Positions 45,266 to 54,302 of a DNA stretch of 64,000 nucleotides are shown in pieces. Both the position numbers and the translations under genes were made by a program. How positions within the stretch are numbered: position 1 is the first letter of the stretch; every line of letters begins with the position of its first letter. The DNA comes from Sedimentisphaerales bacterium (lineage in GTDB: Bacteria > Planctomycetota > Phycisphaerae > Sedimentisphaerales > Anaerohalosphaeraceae): the NCBI GenBank assembly GCA_016926155.1, contig JAFGPC010000090.1, positions 1 through 64,000 on the forward strand. Direction: 5' to 3'. The notes under the pieces are model-generated. The model saw only the letters and a list, made by a program, of their open reading frames with translations. It was not told where the DNA came from and made no database searches.

Positions 45266-45967
45266 ATGACCGTTCCAGTGATCGAAGCACAGGAGTTGAG
45301 CAAGATCTACGATGCCGGCAGGATGGAAGTTCAAGCCCTTCACGATGTTAACATGACAATCAACAAGGGAGAATTTACCGCCATTGTCGGTCCCAGCGGC
45401 AGTGGGAAAACTACGTTGCTGAACCTGTTCGGTGGTCTGGACACCGCCACTTCCGGTTCGTTATCCGTTGTCGATCGCGATATCGCCTTACTGAGTAAGC
45501 GACAACGGGCCGATATGCGGCTACATTATCTTGGTTTCGTTTTTCAGGCATACAACCTTGTACCGGTTTTGACTGTTCGCGAAAATGTGGAATTCGTTCT
45601 GGAGCTGCAAGGGGTCGGCAACGAACGGTCCCAAAGAGCCAGGGAAGTTTTGGATGAGTTGGGATTAAGTGAATTCGCCGACCGTCGCCCCAATGAACTC
45701 TCCGGGGGCCAGCAGCAGCGTGTCGCCGTCGCACGAGCCATTGCCTCTCGACCTCAACTGGTTCTGGCGGATGAACCAACGGCCAATCTTGATGGGGAAA
45801 ATGCAGAGATCCTTCTTACGATGATGCGACGATTAAATACAGAACATGATATTACATTTGTCTTTTCCACCCATGATCCACGTGTTGTTGCTTATGCGCA
45901 ACGTGTGATTACACTGGTTGACGGCTGTGTGGACAAGGACGAAACCAAGAGCATCGATTCCTGTTGA
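45266..45967 (+). CDS. ABC transporter ATP-binding protein (LolD/MacB type)
   Basis: 233 residues. Walker A GPSGSGKTTLL, the Q-loop FQAYNLVPVL, the signature LSGGQQQRVAVARA and Walker B LVLADEPTANLD are all present. AVHxxN-like sequence QALHDVNMTI at the start fits the LolD/MacB branch. Start ATG 45266 has AGGAG eight bases upstream; an in-frame ATG at 45233, next to the permease stop, has GGAG as well. Powers the two permeases. Confidence 0.95.
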   Translation: MTVPVIEAQELSKIYDAGRMEVQALHDVNMTINKGEFTAIVGPSGSGKTTLLNLFGGLDTATSGSLSVVDRDIALLSKRQRADMRLHYLGFVFQAYNLVPVLTVRENVEFVLELQGVGNERSQRAREVLDELGLSEFADRRPNELSGGQQQRVAVARAIASRPQLVLADEPTANLDGENAEILLTMMRRLNTEHDITFVFSTHDPRVVAYAQRVITLVDGCVDKDETKSIDSC

Positions 45968-45968
45968 A

Positions 45969-47255
45969 ATGAGAAGTCTTACTGTCCGATATCAATGGCT
46001 ATGTCTCTGTGTACTTCTGTGCATGATGGGTCGTGTTGTCCCGGCAGTGGAAGTCTGGTCAGATAAGGAAAATGAGGATCGTTACGCCACGTTAAACACC
46101 ACCGGCAAATGGACCTCGCTGGTGGCTCGAGCGCCGGACAATCCTATTCTTTACCCCGAACATTGTACCCTCACCGAATTATTCCGACTTCGTCTGGCTC
46201 TCAACATCCATTGGAGTGAGGTTGTCAATTCTGAAGTTGCGTATGAACAGCGTGCCCGGTGGATCTCTACAAGTAATGCAGGAATTGTCGGAACGGGGTT
46301 TTTGCCTTCCACTACCGAAGCCCCCTTCCGTATCCGACAATGGGATTGGGAAATTACGCATCATGATAACCGATTTACTTATAATCATGAGATTGATCGA
46401 ATGTTGGTTGCAATGCATCCTGAATGGGGTGAGGTAACCCTCGGAAGACAAGCCATTGGTCTGGGGCGAGGAGTCCTGTTCGGTGCAGTCGATTTATTTT
46501 CTCCCTTTTCGCCGCTGGAGGTGGATCGGGAATGGCGGCGCGGGGTGGACGCCGCCCGAGTGGAATATCATCTTTCCGATACCAGCTCCGCCGAGGTGCT
46601 TGGCGTCTTCGATGAGACGTGGGAACAATCAGCCCTTCTTGGGCGAATTCGCGGTTATATCGGTGAGATGGACGCGGAATTGATCGCCGGAAAACGTGCT
46701 GAGGATACGTTGGTTGGTGCTGTCGTTTCCGGTGTGGTTGCTGATGCCGAAGTCCATGCCGAATTGGCACTTTTTGAGACTCCGGAAAAAGTTGAGGATG
46801 GCGGCCTTTTCGGCAACGATCATTTACCTGTTAAAGCGGTTGTAGGGGGATCTTATACCTTTGATATCGGTAACGGTTTAACGGTTCTGCAGGAATACCA
46901 CTACTGTGGATTTGGTGTTCAAGATACAAGTGATATTACTTGGCAGTTACTCGATCCGGATTTTCAACGGCGTCTTCTTCGCGGCGATATGCAGATTCTT
47001 GGACGACATGCTTTGGCTACTCAATTGAGCTATCCTTTCAATGAGGCTATAACCGGAGGTTTTCTGGTCCTCAATAATCCTACGGATGGCTCCGGCGTAC
47101 TGTCTCCCTCCCTTATCTGGGATATGAACAATAACACGACCATCAGTGTCAGTGGCTTTCTTCCCTGGGGCGAAGAACCGAAAGGCCTGATGATTCAGAG
47201 CGAATATGGGATGATCTCCACCAGCCTTTTTGCCCAGATCACGATGTACTTTTAA
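45969..47255 (+). CDS. probable outer-membrane beta-barrel protein of the transport operon
   Basis: 428 residues. A signal peptide (about 1-25, cut after VPA) is followed by a region rich in alternating hydrophobic residues and aromatic turns typical of outer-membrane beta-barrels, ending with Tyr-Phe (ITMYF), a usual barrel C-terminus. GRQAIGLGRGVLFGAVDLF resembles alginate-export or DUF1302-type porins. ATG begins two bases after the ATPase stop. It probably provides the exit or acceptor in the outer membrane; there is no biochemical proof here. Confidence 0.78.
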   Translation: MRSLTVRYQWLCLCVLLCMMGRVVPAVEVWSDKENEDRYATLNTTGKWTSLVARAPDNPILYPEHCTLTELFRLRLALNIHWSEVVNSEVAYEQRARWISTSNAGIVGTGFLPSTTEAPFRIRQWDWEITHHDNRFTYNHEIDRMLVAMHPEWGEVTLGRQAIGLGRGVLFGAVDLFSPFSPLEVDREWRRGVDAARVEYHLSDTSSAEVLGVFDETWEQSALLGRIRGYIGEMDAELIAGKRAEDTLVGAVVSGVVADAEVHAELALFETPEKVEDGGLFGNDHLPVKAVVGGSYTFDIGNGLTVLQEYHYCGFGVQDTSDITWQLLDPDFQRRLLRGDMQILGRHALATQLSYPFNEAITGGFLVLNNPTDGSGVLSPSLIWDMNNNTTISVSGFLPWGEEPKGLMIQSEYGMISTSLFAQITMYF

Positions 47256-47292
47256 CTGTACAATGGCTTTACAGGGATGTTTAACAGGCATC

Positions 47293-47321
47293 TTGCCAAT
47301 CGTCTCCAGACTCGGTATGCT
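47293..47321 (+). promoter_or_regulatory. promoter overlapping the psd start
   Basis: TTGCCA (47293-47298), a 17-base spacer and TATGCT (47316-47321). Transcription would start near 47328, within a few bases of the ATG at 47330. Confidence 0.55.
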
Positions 47322-47329
47322 GTTGTAAT

Positions 47330-48040
47330 ATGAGAATACCACTGACAAAATATGGAATGCCGCAGGTAGCCGTATTTCCTGCAGTATTATTACTGTTGAT
47401 GGCCGTATTGTGGTTTTTCGGTTTGTATCGGCTGCCGGATTGGGTTGTGATAGTTAGCGAGCTGGTGTTTCTGGTCGTGTTGGTGTGGTGCCTGTCGTTC
47501 TTTCGTGATCCGGCTCGTCATGTCCCCCAGGATGGGATGGTTCTACTGGCTCCAGCCGATGGCAAAGTCACGGATATTACCGTTCTTGAAAGTTTTCCGG
47601 GCTTTGACGGCCCGGTGCAGCGGATCGGGATTTTTCTAAGCATCTTTGACGTCCATATCAACCGTTGTCCCTGTATGGCTCGAGTGGATAAAATCACCTA
47701 TAAACCCGGCCAATTCCGTAATGCCATGAGTGCCGAATCGGGCCGTGTGAACGAGTCCAATGATCTGGAAATGACCCGTTTAATAGAGCCGAACGATCGG
47801 ATTATAGTCCGTCAAATCAGCGGAGCGATCGCCCGTCGAATTGTGTGTGCCGTTGCAGAGGGAGGAGAATTAGCTGGCGGAGAACCGTTCGGTATGATAA
47901 AATTCGGCTCTCGGACGGAATTGGTTGTGCCGTATCGTCCGGACGTCACATGCACAATCAAGGTGGGTGAAAAGGTTAAGGCAGGCCTGACAATTATGGT
48001 GCAATATATAAAGGCCGATTCTGCGGGGGCAGATTCATAG
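47330..48040 (+). CDS. psd: phosphatidylserine decarboxylase, short type
   Basis: 236 residues, the short PSD-B-like form. Two N-terminal helices (about 12-30 and 38-56), then FFRDPARHVP, APADGKVTDI, FLSIFDVHINRCP and the self-cleavage site FGS in MIKFGSRTEL, where the Ser forms the pyruvoyl group. Makes phosphatidylethanolamine from phosphatidylserine. No ribosome site precedes ATG 47330. The pssA gene follows 19 bases downstream. Confidence 0.95.
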   Translation: MRIPLTKYGMPQVAVFPAVLLLLMAVLWFFGLYRLPDWVVIVSELVFLVVLVWCLSFFRDPARHVPQDGMVLLAPADGKVTDITVLESFPGFDGPVQRIGIFLSIFDVHINRCPCMARVDKITYKPGQFRNAMSAESGRVNESNDLEMTRLIEPNDRIIVRQISGAIARRIVCAVAEGGELAGGEPFGMIKFGSRTELVVPYRPDVTCTIKVGEKVKAGLTIMVQYIKADSAGADS

Positions 48041-48059
48041 TCCAGCAGGATAAAAATGC

Positions 48060-49010
48060 ATGAGCAATGAAAAAAGAAATAGTTTTAGAAGGCGGGAGTT
48101 GTTACGCCGGGTTCGAAGACAACGCCTCAGGACGGTTACCATCCTGCCGTCTCTGATCACGCTGATTAACGGAATCAGCGGATTTGCAGCGATCTGTTTT
48201 GCCAGTCGTGGCGCCGCTCAATTTACTTTCCATCGTCTTGATTTTTCCTCCAGTTTTGCGGTGGCCGGATATTTAATTTTTATCGCCATGATCGCAGATA
48301 TGCTCGATGGCCGAGTCGCGCGGATGAGTCACACGACCAGTAGCTTCGGCGGCCAGCTTGACAGCTTATGTGATATGATCAGTTTTGGAGTGGCGCCGGC
48401 CTTTCTTGTACTCAAGGTACTTGAACACGAATTCATTCAACATCTTTCTGCGTCAGGGATGTTCAGCGGATTGATTGTGCGATTCATCTGGCTTTCGGGC
48501 GGTTTGTATATGGTATGTGCTGCTATTCGACTGGCTCGCTTCAATGTCGAGAACGTCGAGGATGAAACGGCTCATATGAGCTTTATTGGATTACCCACCC
48601 CCGGGGCGGCCGGAGTCCTGGCAAGCCTGATCGTTTTTTATCAGGATATCGTGCTTGATATAGATCCAAACAGTCTTCTCTTTGCCGTCGTGGAACCCAC
48701 TATCCTTTATGTTCTTCCGTTTGCCGCGATCTTCGCAGGGATCCTTATGATCAGCCGAATTCGTTATCCCCATCTGGTGAACCAGTATTTGAAGGGAAGA
48801 AAACCGATTACGCATCTGACCTGGCTTTTGACCATCATTGCGATGATCTGGCTATGCAAACTGCAAAGTGCTCTGGTCATTTCCTTTTGCGGTTTTGCCC
48901 TTGTTGGATTCGTGCGATGGTTCTATTTCCGCATCCTCCGGCCTCATTTTATTTCCACCGAACAACCTGAACCGCCCGTGCTAACTGTAACCACAACGAG
49001 TAATCAATAA
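48060..49010 (+). CDS. pssA: CDP-diacylglycerol-serine O-phosphatidyltransferase
   Basis: 316 residues with about eight membrane helices. The CDP-alcohol signature DGRVARMSHTTSSFGGQLDS then LCD, the D-G-x2-A-R-x8-G-x3-D-x3-D motif, is complete. Makes phosphatidylserine, the substrate of the preceding enzyme, so the two genes work in order. AGGA lies near the ATG. A basic N-terminus (FRRRELLRRVRRQRLR) is unusually long and should stay in the cytoplasm. Confidence 0.95.
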   Translation: MSNEKRNSFRRRELLRRVRRQRLRTVTILPSLITLINGISGFAAICFASRGAAQFTFHRLDFSSSFAVAGYLIFIAMIADMLDGRVARMSHTTSSFGGQLDSLCDMISFGVAPAFLVLKVLEHEFIQHLSASGMFSGLIVRFIWLSGGLYMVCAAIRLARFNVENVEDETAHMSFIGLPTPGAAGVLASLIVFYQDIVLDIDPNSLLFAVVEPTILYVLPFAAIFAGILMISRIRYPHLVNQYLKGRKPITHLTWLLTIIAMIWLCKLQSALVISFCGFALVGFVRWFYFRILRPHFISTEQPEPPVLTVTTTSNQ

Positions 49011-49071
49011 GTTTTGACATTGCCTATACTGAGACGAAACAAAAATGTGTAAACCATCAGAGGGTATTTGT

Positions 49072-50496
49072 ATGTACCGAAAGTTATTTGTAACCATACT
49101 ATTGGCTTTTTTCACTGCTATAATGCAGGCCCAGGATAATTCTCCCAAACCGATTCGTGTGGGTAATGTGTTCCCGAATCTGACTGTAATGGCCGAAGGT
49201 GTCGGTAGTGACAGCGAAGCGGGGATCGGCGCATTGATACCGTGGGCCAACAAACTGTGGATGATTGGCTATGTGGCCCATATCCGGGGCGAGGGTTTGG
49301 GCTTATATGAAATCAGCGAAGATATGACCATGAAAAAACATCCGGCTTCGGTGACCGGGACCTTCACCAATCGCATGGTCCACTGGCCCAGCAAACAGGT
49401 ATTCATCGGACCGTATGCGATTGATCCGAATAGTAATGTTCGAATAATTGAATCCCTCAAGGGCTATCGGCTTACGTCCACAATCCGGCATTTAACTGAT
49501 CCAAAGAACAAGGTATATATGCTGGGAATGGAGGGTCATTTCTGGGAACTGGATGTCAATACGCTGGAATCCAAACTGCTATTTGAACTGGTTAAGGAAC
49601 TGGAGATCCGGCCGGCCAAGGAACACTTTAAAAGCGCTTTTACCGCGCAGGATCGGGTAATCGTAGCCAACAATACCTATGATGAAAAGGAATTTCTGGG
49701 CCGGCAGGCCGGCGGCCGGTTGGCGGAATGGGACGGAAAGCAATGGCGAATCATCGAGCGCAATCCGTTTGTTGAAGTGCATGGCGGGGGCAGCAGTTCG
49801 TATGGAGATTATGCTGCCTTTGCAACGGGCTGGACTAAATCATCCGTTGTATTACGGGTGCTCCATAACGGCATCTGGCATCGCTACCTTCTGCCCAAGG
49901 CCGGTCAATCCTGGGACCACGCCTGGAATACCGAATGGATGCGGATTCGACATGCTCAAACCGAGCGTTTTCTCATGGATATTCATGGTATGTTTTACGA
50001 TCTCCCGCCATTCACGTATGGCGGTAAGGTCTGGGGGATACGGCCGATCTGTTCCCATCTGCGGATCATTCCGGATTTCTGCTACTGGCGGGGAATGCTG
50101 GTATTGGCCGGAGATCAGATCGATCACGATCAAGGTCAGCCGCAATCGGGCTTGTGGTTTGGAAACATCGATGATCTATGGAACTGGGGCAAACCGGCAG
50201 GCTGGGGCGGGCCCTGGTGGGATGAATCTGTCGAAGCCGGAACGACTTCCGATCCTTTTTTGATGACAGGATTTGATAAAAAAGTTATTCATCTGGCACA
50301 TGATGCGGAAGGGGATGTCTTCTTTAAAATTGAGGTGGATTTCCTGGGGGATGGCTCATGGAAAGAGTATAAAACCATCGGAGTTCCCACCCGCGGATAT
50401 GTGCATCATGAATTCCCGGATGCATTCAGTGCCCACTGGGTTCGTGTTACAGCGAACAGGGACTGCAAAGCGATGGTGTATTTCATGTATAACTGA
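49072..50496 (+). CDS. large secreted protein, possible beta-propeller, unrecognised
   Basis: 474 residues with a signal peptide (about 1-21, cut after MQA). The body is beta-rich and contains many Trp and Gly near turns (for example LVLAGDQ, DLWNWGKPAGWGGPWW), compatible with a beta-propeller, and the end is a small beta domain. I do not know the family; relatives of this type occur in planctomycete and Bacteroidetes genomes but I cannot name one. ATG 49072 follows AGAGGG at seven bases; the frame extends a little upstream. Stands alone after pssA. Confidence 0.72.
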   Translation: MYRKLFVTILLAFFTAIMQAQDNSPKPIRVGNVFPNLTVMAEGVGSDSEAGIGALIPWANKLWMIGYVAHIRGEGLGLYEISEDMTMKKHPASVTGTFTNRMVHWPSKQVFIGPYAIDPNSNVRIIESLKGYRLTSTIRHLTDPKNKVYMLGMEGHFWELDVNTLESKLLFELVKELEIRPAKEHFKSAFTAQDRVIVANNTYDEKEFLGRQAGGRLAEWDGKQWRIIERNPFVEVHGGGSSSYGDYAAFATGWTKSSVVLRVLHNGIWHRYLLPKAGQSWDHAWNTEWMRIRHAQTERFLMDIHGMFYDLPPFTYGGKVWGIRPICSHLRIIPDFCYWRGMLVLAGDQIDHDQGQPQSGLWFGNIDDLWNWGKPAGWGGPWWDESVEAGTTSDPFLMTGFDKKVIHLAHDAEGDVFFKIEVDFLGDGSWKEYKTIGVPTRGYVHHEFPDAFSAHWVRVTANRDCKAMVYFMYN

Positions 50497-50630
50497 TGAT
50501 TCCGGTTTTGCCCTAAAGGAAAATTCGAATTTTTTGCAGAAACGGTTCTCCCGTCTTAGCGTAGTGGTCCGGACAATATGGTATTATTATAGCGACCATG
50601 GCGGATTGAAATAAAGGCTCCTATACAAGC

Positions 50631-51764
50631 ATGAATGTTTCTAGCCCAGTTTCGTTATATGTGCATATCCCTTTTTGCAGCAGGAGATGCCGATATTGTG
50701 CCTTTGCCAGTGAGCCGATGGATCTGCATGATCCCAAACCTGTGATCGATGCGTTGATTCAGGAAGCTGCCCGGTATGATCTGGGTTCGACTATTCAAAC
50801 TATTTACATCGGGGGCGGTTCCCCCACATCTTTGCCGGAAAAGCTTTTGTTTGGGCTTATCGAGTATCTGGCTTATATCTGTTACGATGTCAGCGAATTT
50901 ACGGTGGAGGCCAATCCCGGGCAAGTCAACGAGCCAATATTGAAGTCTTTGTACTCCCTTGGTGTAAATCGATTGTCGATTGGGGTGCAGTCCTTTAATT
51001 GGAAAGAGCTGGAATTATTAGGGCGACAGCATACGGCTGTTGATGTCGCTAAATCTGTCTATGCAGCACGAACCGTAGGCTTTACGAATATTTCACTCGA
51101 TCTGATAAGCGCTATACCTGAATCAGGAATCAAGGACTTTGAACACAGCCTCCTCTGTGCAACCGATCTGGATGTGGAGCATATATCGGTGTATAGTTTG
51201 TCGTATGAAGACGGTACGTCCATGAAAGAGATGCTCGATTCGGGACGAATTCAAGCGGTCGATGAGGAAACCGACCGTGCCATGTACGAGATGGCGATAG
51301 AAGTTCTCGAGCAGGCCGGATTACGTCAATACGAAATTTCCAATTTTGCCGTGCCGGGTCTGGAGTGCGCCCACAATCTGACCTACTGGGCAAATCGATC
51401 CTGGATCGGAGTAGGTCCATCAGCGGCTTCCTGGTATCAGGGTAAAAGAACCGTTAACGTGGCAGATGTACGGGACTATGTAAGAAGGATTCAGGAAGGC
51501 AACGATCCGACCCTGGAAGTTCAAAATCCCACTCTGCTGGAAAGGGCCTGTGAAACTGCCGTACTGAACCTGCGACGACGAGTAGGAATTGACTTATCCG
51601 AGTTTCAGCAGCAAACCGGCTTTGACGCGTTGAACTTGTTCGCGGAATCCATCCAAAACCACGTTTCCAATGGATTCTTGGAAATTACCGACAAATCCGT
51701 TCGTTTGACTTGCAAAGCTCTGCCGATTGCCGATCAGATTCTTTGTGATTTTTCGACATTATGA
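50631..51764 (+). CDS. hemW: radical SAM heme chaperone HemW
   Basis: 377 residues. The radical-SAM cluster motif CSRRCRYC (C-x3-C-x2-C) is at about residues 17-24, then YIGGGSPTSLP and EANPG. The C-terminal HemW domain has EISNFAVPGLECAHNLTYW and a winged-helix-like end. HemW is a heme chaperone related to coproporphyrinogen dehydrogenase HemN; the length, about 375 residues, fits HemW and not HemN. It converges on a zinc-ribbon gene across seven bases. Confidence 0.93.
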   Translation: MNVSSPVSLYVHIPFCSRRCRYCAFASEPMDLHDPKPVIDALIQEAARYDLGSTIQTIYIGGGSPTSLPEKLLFGLIEYLAYICYDVSEFTVEANPGQVNEPILKSLYSLGVNRLSIGVQSFNWKELELLGRQHTAVDVAKSVYAARTVGFTNISLDLISAIPESGIKDFEHSLLCATDLDVEHISVYSLSYEDGTSMKEMLDSGRIQAVDEETDRAMYEMAIEVLEQAGLRQYEISNFAVPGLECAHNLTYWANRSWIGVGPSAASWYQGKRTVNVADVRDYVRRIQEGNDPTLEVQNPTLLERACETAVLNLRRRVGIDLSEFQQQTGFDALNLFAESIQNHVSNGFLEITDKSVRLTCKALPIADQILCDFSTL

Positions 51765-51771
51765 GTTGGTA

Positions 51772-52320
51772 TTATTTGTATTTATGCCCGCAATTGTCGC
51801 AAAATTTGGCATCGGGATCATTCAATTCGTTGCACTCAGGACATAGTTTAGTCTTTACGACAGGAGCCCCACATTGATCGCAGAATCGGGCGTGTTCATC
51901 TGCTACACTATTGCACTTGTGACAGCGCACTTTGGTTTCCATCCCTTCTGCCTTGGTTAATGGAACTCCGCCTTCGGCCAGGCCTTCGGCAAAAGCCCTG
52001 GCAGTGGTTTTAACTCCTTGTCGGGTACCTTCTGCCATGTAATTAATCGTGTCCTTGGCCACAGGGGCCATTTCATCGGCCATATAGCGGGAAATCCGCC
52101 CCATGTAGCCAAGCTTGATCATCATACTTCCGATGCCTATTAAGGGTAATCCGACAAAGGCGCACCAGAAGAGCCTGGGTATACCACTTCCAAAGGACAG
52201 GAAGGAACTCGCAACCCCGACGATTGTAAAAAGAATGCCCATTATCAGCACTATCGGGCCTATAGTTCGCAAAATCGCTCGTATTGCACTATGTTGCGGA
52301 TCGATTTTGTTCTGGTCCAT
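51772..52320 (-). CDS. membrane protein with double zinc ribbon
   Basis: 182 residues. Two membrane helices (about 17-41 and 50-70), then a helical part and two zinc ribbons at the C-terminus: CHKCNSVADEHARFCDQCG and CPECNELNDPDAKFCDNCG. Ends in HKYK. ATG 52320 is five bases after AAGGAGG; a TTG one codon earlier is too close. Divergent from lepA. Function unknown. Confidence 0.82.
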   Translation of the reverse strand: MDQNKIDPQHSAIRAILRTIGPIVLIMGILFTIVGVASSFLSFGSGIPRLFWCAFVGLPLIGIGSMMIKLGYMGRISRYMADEMAPVAKDTINYMAEGTRQGVKTTARAFAEGLAEGGVPLTKAEGMETKVRCHKCNSVADEHARFCDQCGAPVVKTKLCPECNELNDPDAKFCDNCGHKYK

Positions 52321-52410
52321 CAAAACCTCCTTATTTCTCTTTAAACTTCCAATATATCGAATCCCCGCTGTTCTTCAAAGAGTTTCATCCCTGAATTCAA
52401 CGATGCTATA

Positions 52411-52439
52411 TTGCTCCAACTTTTCTATTATGATATACT
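52411..52439 (+). promoter_or_regulatory. promoter of lepA
   Basis: TTGCTC (52411-52416), a 17-base spacer and TATACT (52434-52439). Transcription would begin near 52446, giving a 33-base leader. Confidence 0.6.
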
Positions 52440-52478
52440 CGCTAGTTTGTCAAATAGTCAGGTTTTTAGGTAGTCCTT

Positions 52479-54278
52479 ATGGGAACCGAACATATACGGA
52501 ATTTTTCGATTGTCGCTCATATCGATCACGGAAAGAGCACGCTGGCCGACCGCCTGCTCGATCTGACCGGAGCTGTCGATGAGCGTGAGAAGATGGATCA
52601 GTTGCTTGACAGCATGGACATCGAGCGCGAACGGGGAATCACTATCAAGGCCTCGGCAGTGACGATGTACCATGAATTTCAGGGAATCCGCTACATGTTG
52701 AACCTGATTGACACTCCCGGGCATGTCGATTTTCATTATGAGGTATCCCGAGCGTTGGCGGCGTGCGAGGGGGCCCTTCTGGTTGTCGATGCCAGCCAGG
52801 GTGTGGAGGCCCAGACTGTGGCCAATGCCTATCTGGCGGTTGAAACGCACAATGAGATCCTGCCGGTCATCAATAAAGTGGATCTGCCTGCCGCCCAGCC
52901 CGACCTGGTTGCTGAGGAAATCGAACATATCTTTGGCATCAGCAAAAATCATTGCTTTCAGATCAGCGCCAAGAGCGGATTAGGAGTAGCGGATTTGCTG
53001 GAAGGGATCATTACGCTTTTACCGCCGCCGAAAGACCGTTCAATCGAACCGACAGCAGCGCTGATTTTTGACAGCCACTGCGATGAATACCGCGGCGTGA
53101 TCTGTTATGTTCGGGTGTTTGCCGGCTCTCTGCGGACTAGAACCAAGATTCGCCTGATGGGCAGCGGCCGGACCTATATGGTCACCGAACTGGGTAAATT
53201 CATGCCGGAAATGACACCGGTTGCTGAACTGGGATGCGGCGAGGTGGGGTATGTCATCGCCAATATCCGTCAACTGGCCGACGTGACTATTGGTGATACA
53301 ATTACTGAGGATTCCCGGCCTGCTGTTAAGGCCCTGCCCGGCTATCAACCGCCGATGCAGATGGTGTTTTCAGATTTCTACCCCGGTAACAACACCGATT
53401 ATCCAAAGCTTCGTGCTGCCTTCGAAAAACTGACCCTGAACGATGCGAGTTTTTCCTTTACGCCGCAGAGCAGCCCGGCTCTTGGATTTGGATTTCGTTG
53501 TGGTTTTCTGGGCCTGCTGCACATGGAGATCATCCAGGAACGGCTGGAGCGGGAAAATGACATTGATGTTGTGCAAACCGCCCCGACCGTAAGTTATGAA
53601 GTCGTAACCACCGATGGAGTGGCTCGCAGGATCGATTCTCCCAGCGAGCTGCCCGACCGGACGAAAATCGAAGAACTGTGGGAACCGTTCGTCCGGCTGG
53701 AAATCCTTACCGGCACCGATACCATCGGCGGGATTATGAAACTGGCTGAGCAGCGGCGATGTCAGATGATCAAGACCGACTATCTGGGGCCGACGCGTGT
53801 CATGTTCGAGTATAAAGCTCCCCTGGCCGAGATCGTGTATGATTTTTACGATCAACTGAAGGGTATCAGCCATGGATATGCGACAATGGACTATGAGTTC
53901 ATCGGATTTGAGGCCAGCGACCTGGTCAAAATCGATATTCTGGTTAACAAGCAACCGGTCGATGCGTTGTCTCTGATTATACACCGTTCGGTTGCTGAAA
54001 CACGGGGTCGTCGGGTGCTTGTGCGTCTGCGGCAGGCGATTCCCCGTCACCAGTTCGATGTACCGCTGCAGGTAGCTGTTGGCGGAAAAATCATTGCCCG
54101 GGAAACGATCAAAGCGTATCGTAAGGATGTGACCGCCAAGTTATATGGCGGAGACGTAACCCGTAAGATGAAGGTCCTAAAGAAGCAGAAGGAAGGCAAA
54201 AAACGCATGAAATCCATCGGACAAGTGCAAATCCCGCAGGAGGCATTTATGAGTATCCTTGACAGTAGCGATAATTAG
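52479..54278 (+). CDS. lepA: elongation factor 4 (back-translocase LepA)
   Basis: 599 residues, the usual length. GTPase motifs: AHIDHGKSTLADRL (P-loop), ERERGITIKASAV (switch I), DTPGHVDFHYEV and NKVDLP. The LepA-specific C-terminal domain has GGDVTRKMKVLKKQKEGKKR, which is diagnostic. Helps stalled ribosomes in stress. Has its own promoter; no ribosome site stronger than AGG at nine bases. Confidence 0.97.
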   Translation: MGTEHIRNFSIVAHIDHGKSTLADRLLDLTGAVDEREKMDQLLDSMDIERERGITIKASAVTMYHEFQGIRYMLNLIDTPGHVDFHYEVSRALAACEGALLVVDASQGVEAQTVANAYLAVETHNEILPVINKVDLPAAQPDLVAEEIEHIFGISKNHCFQISAKSGLGVADLLEGIITLLPPPKDRSIEPTAALIFDSHCDEYRGVICYVRVFAGSLRTRTKIRLMGSGRTYMVTELGKFMPEMTPVAELGCGEVGYVIANIRQLADVTIGDTITEDSRPAVKALPGYQPPMQMVFSDFYPGNNTDYPKLRAAFEKLTLNDASFSFTPQSSPALGFGFRCGFLGLLHMEIIQERLERENDIDVVQTAPTVSYEVVTTDGVARRIDSPSELPDRTKIEELWEPFVRLEILTGTDTIGGIMKLAEQRRCQMIKTDYLGPTRVMFEYKAPLAEIVYDFYDQLKGISHGYATMDYEFIGFEASDLVKIDILVNKQPVDALSLIIHRSVAETRGRRVLVRLRQAIPRHQFDVPLQVAVGGKIIARETIKAYRKDVTAKLYGGDVTRKMKVLKKQKEGKKRMKSIGQVQIPQEAFMSILDSSDN

Positions 54279-54302
54279 GATATCGTAATAACGAGCTTTT
54301 CT

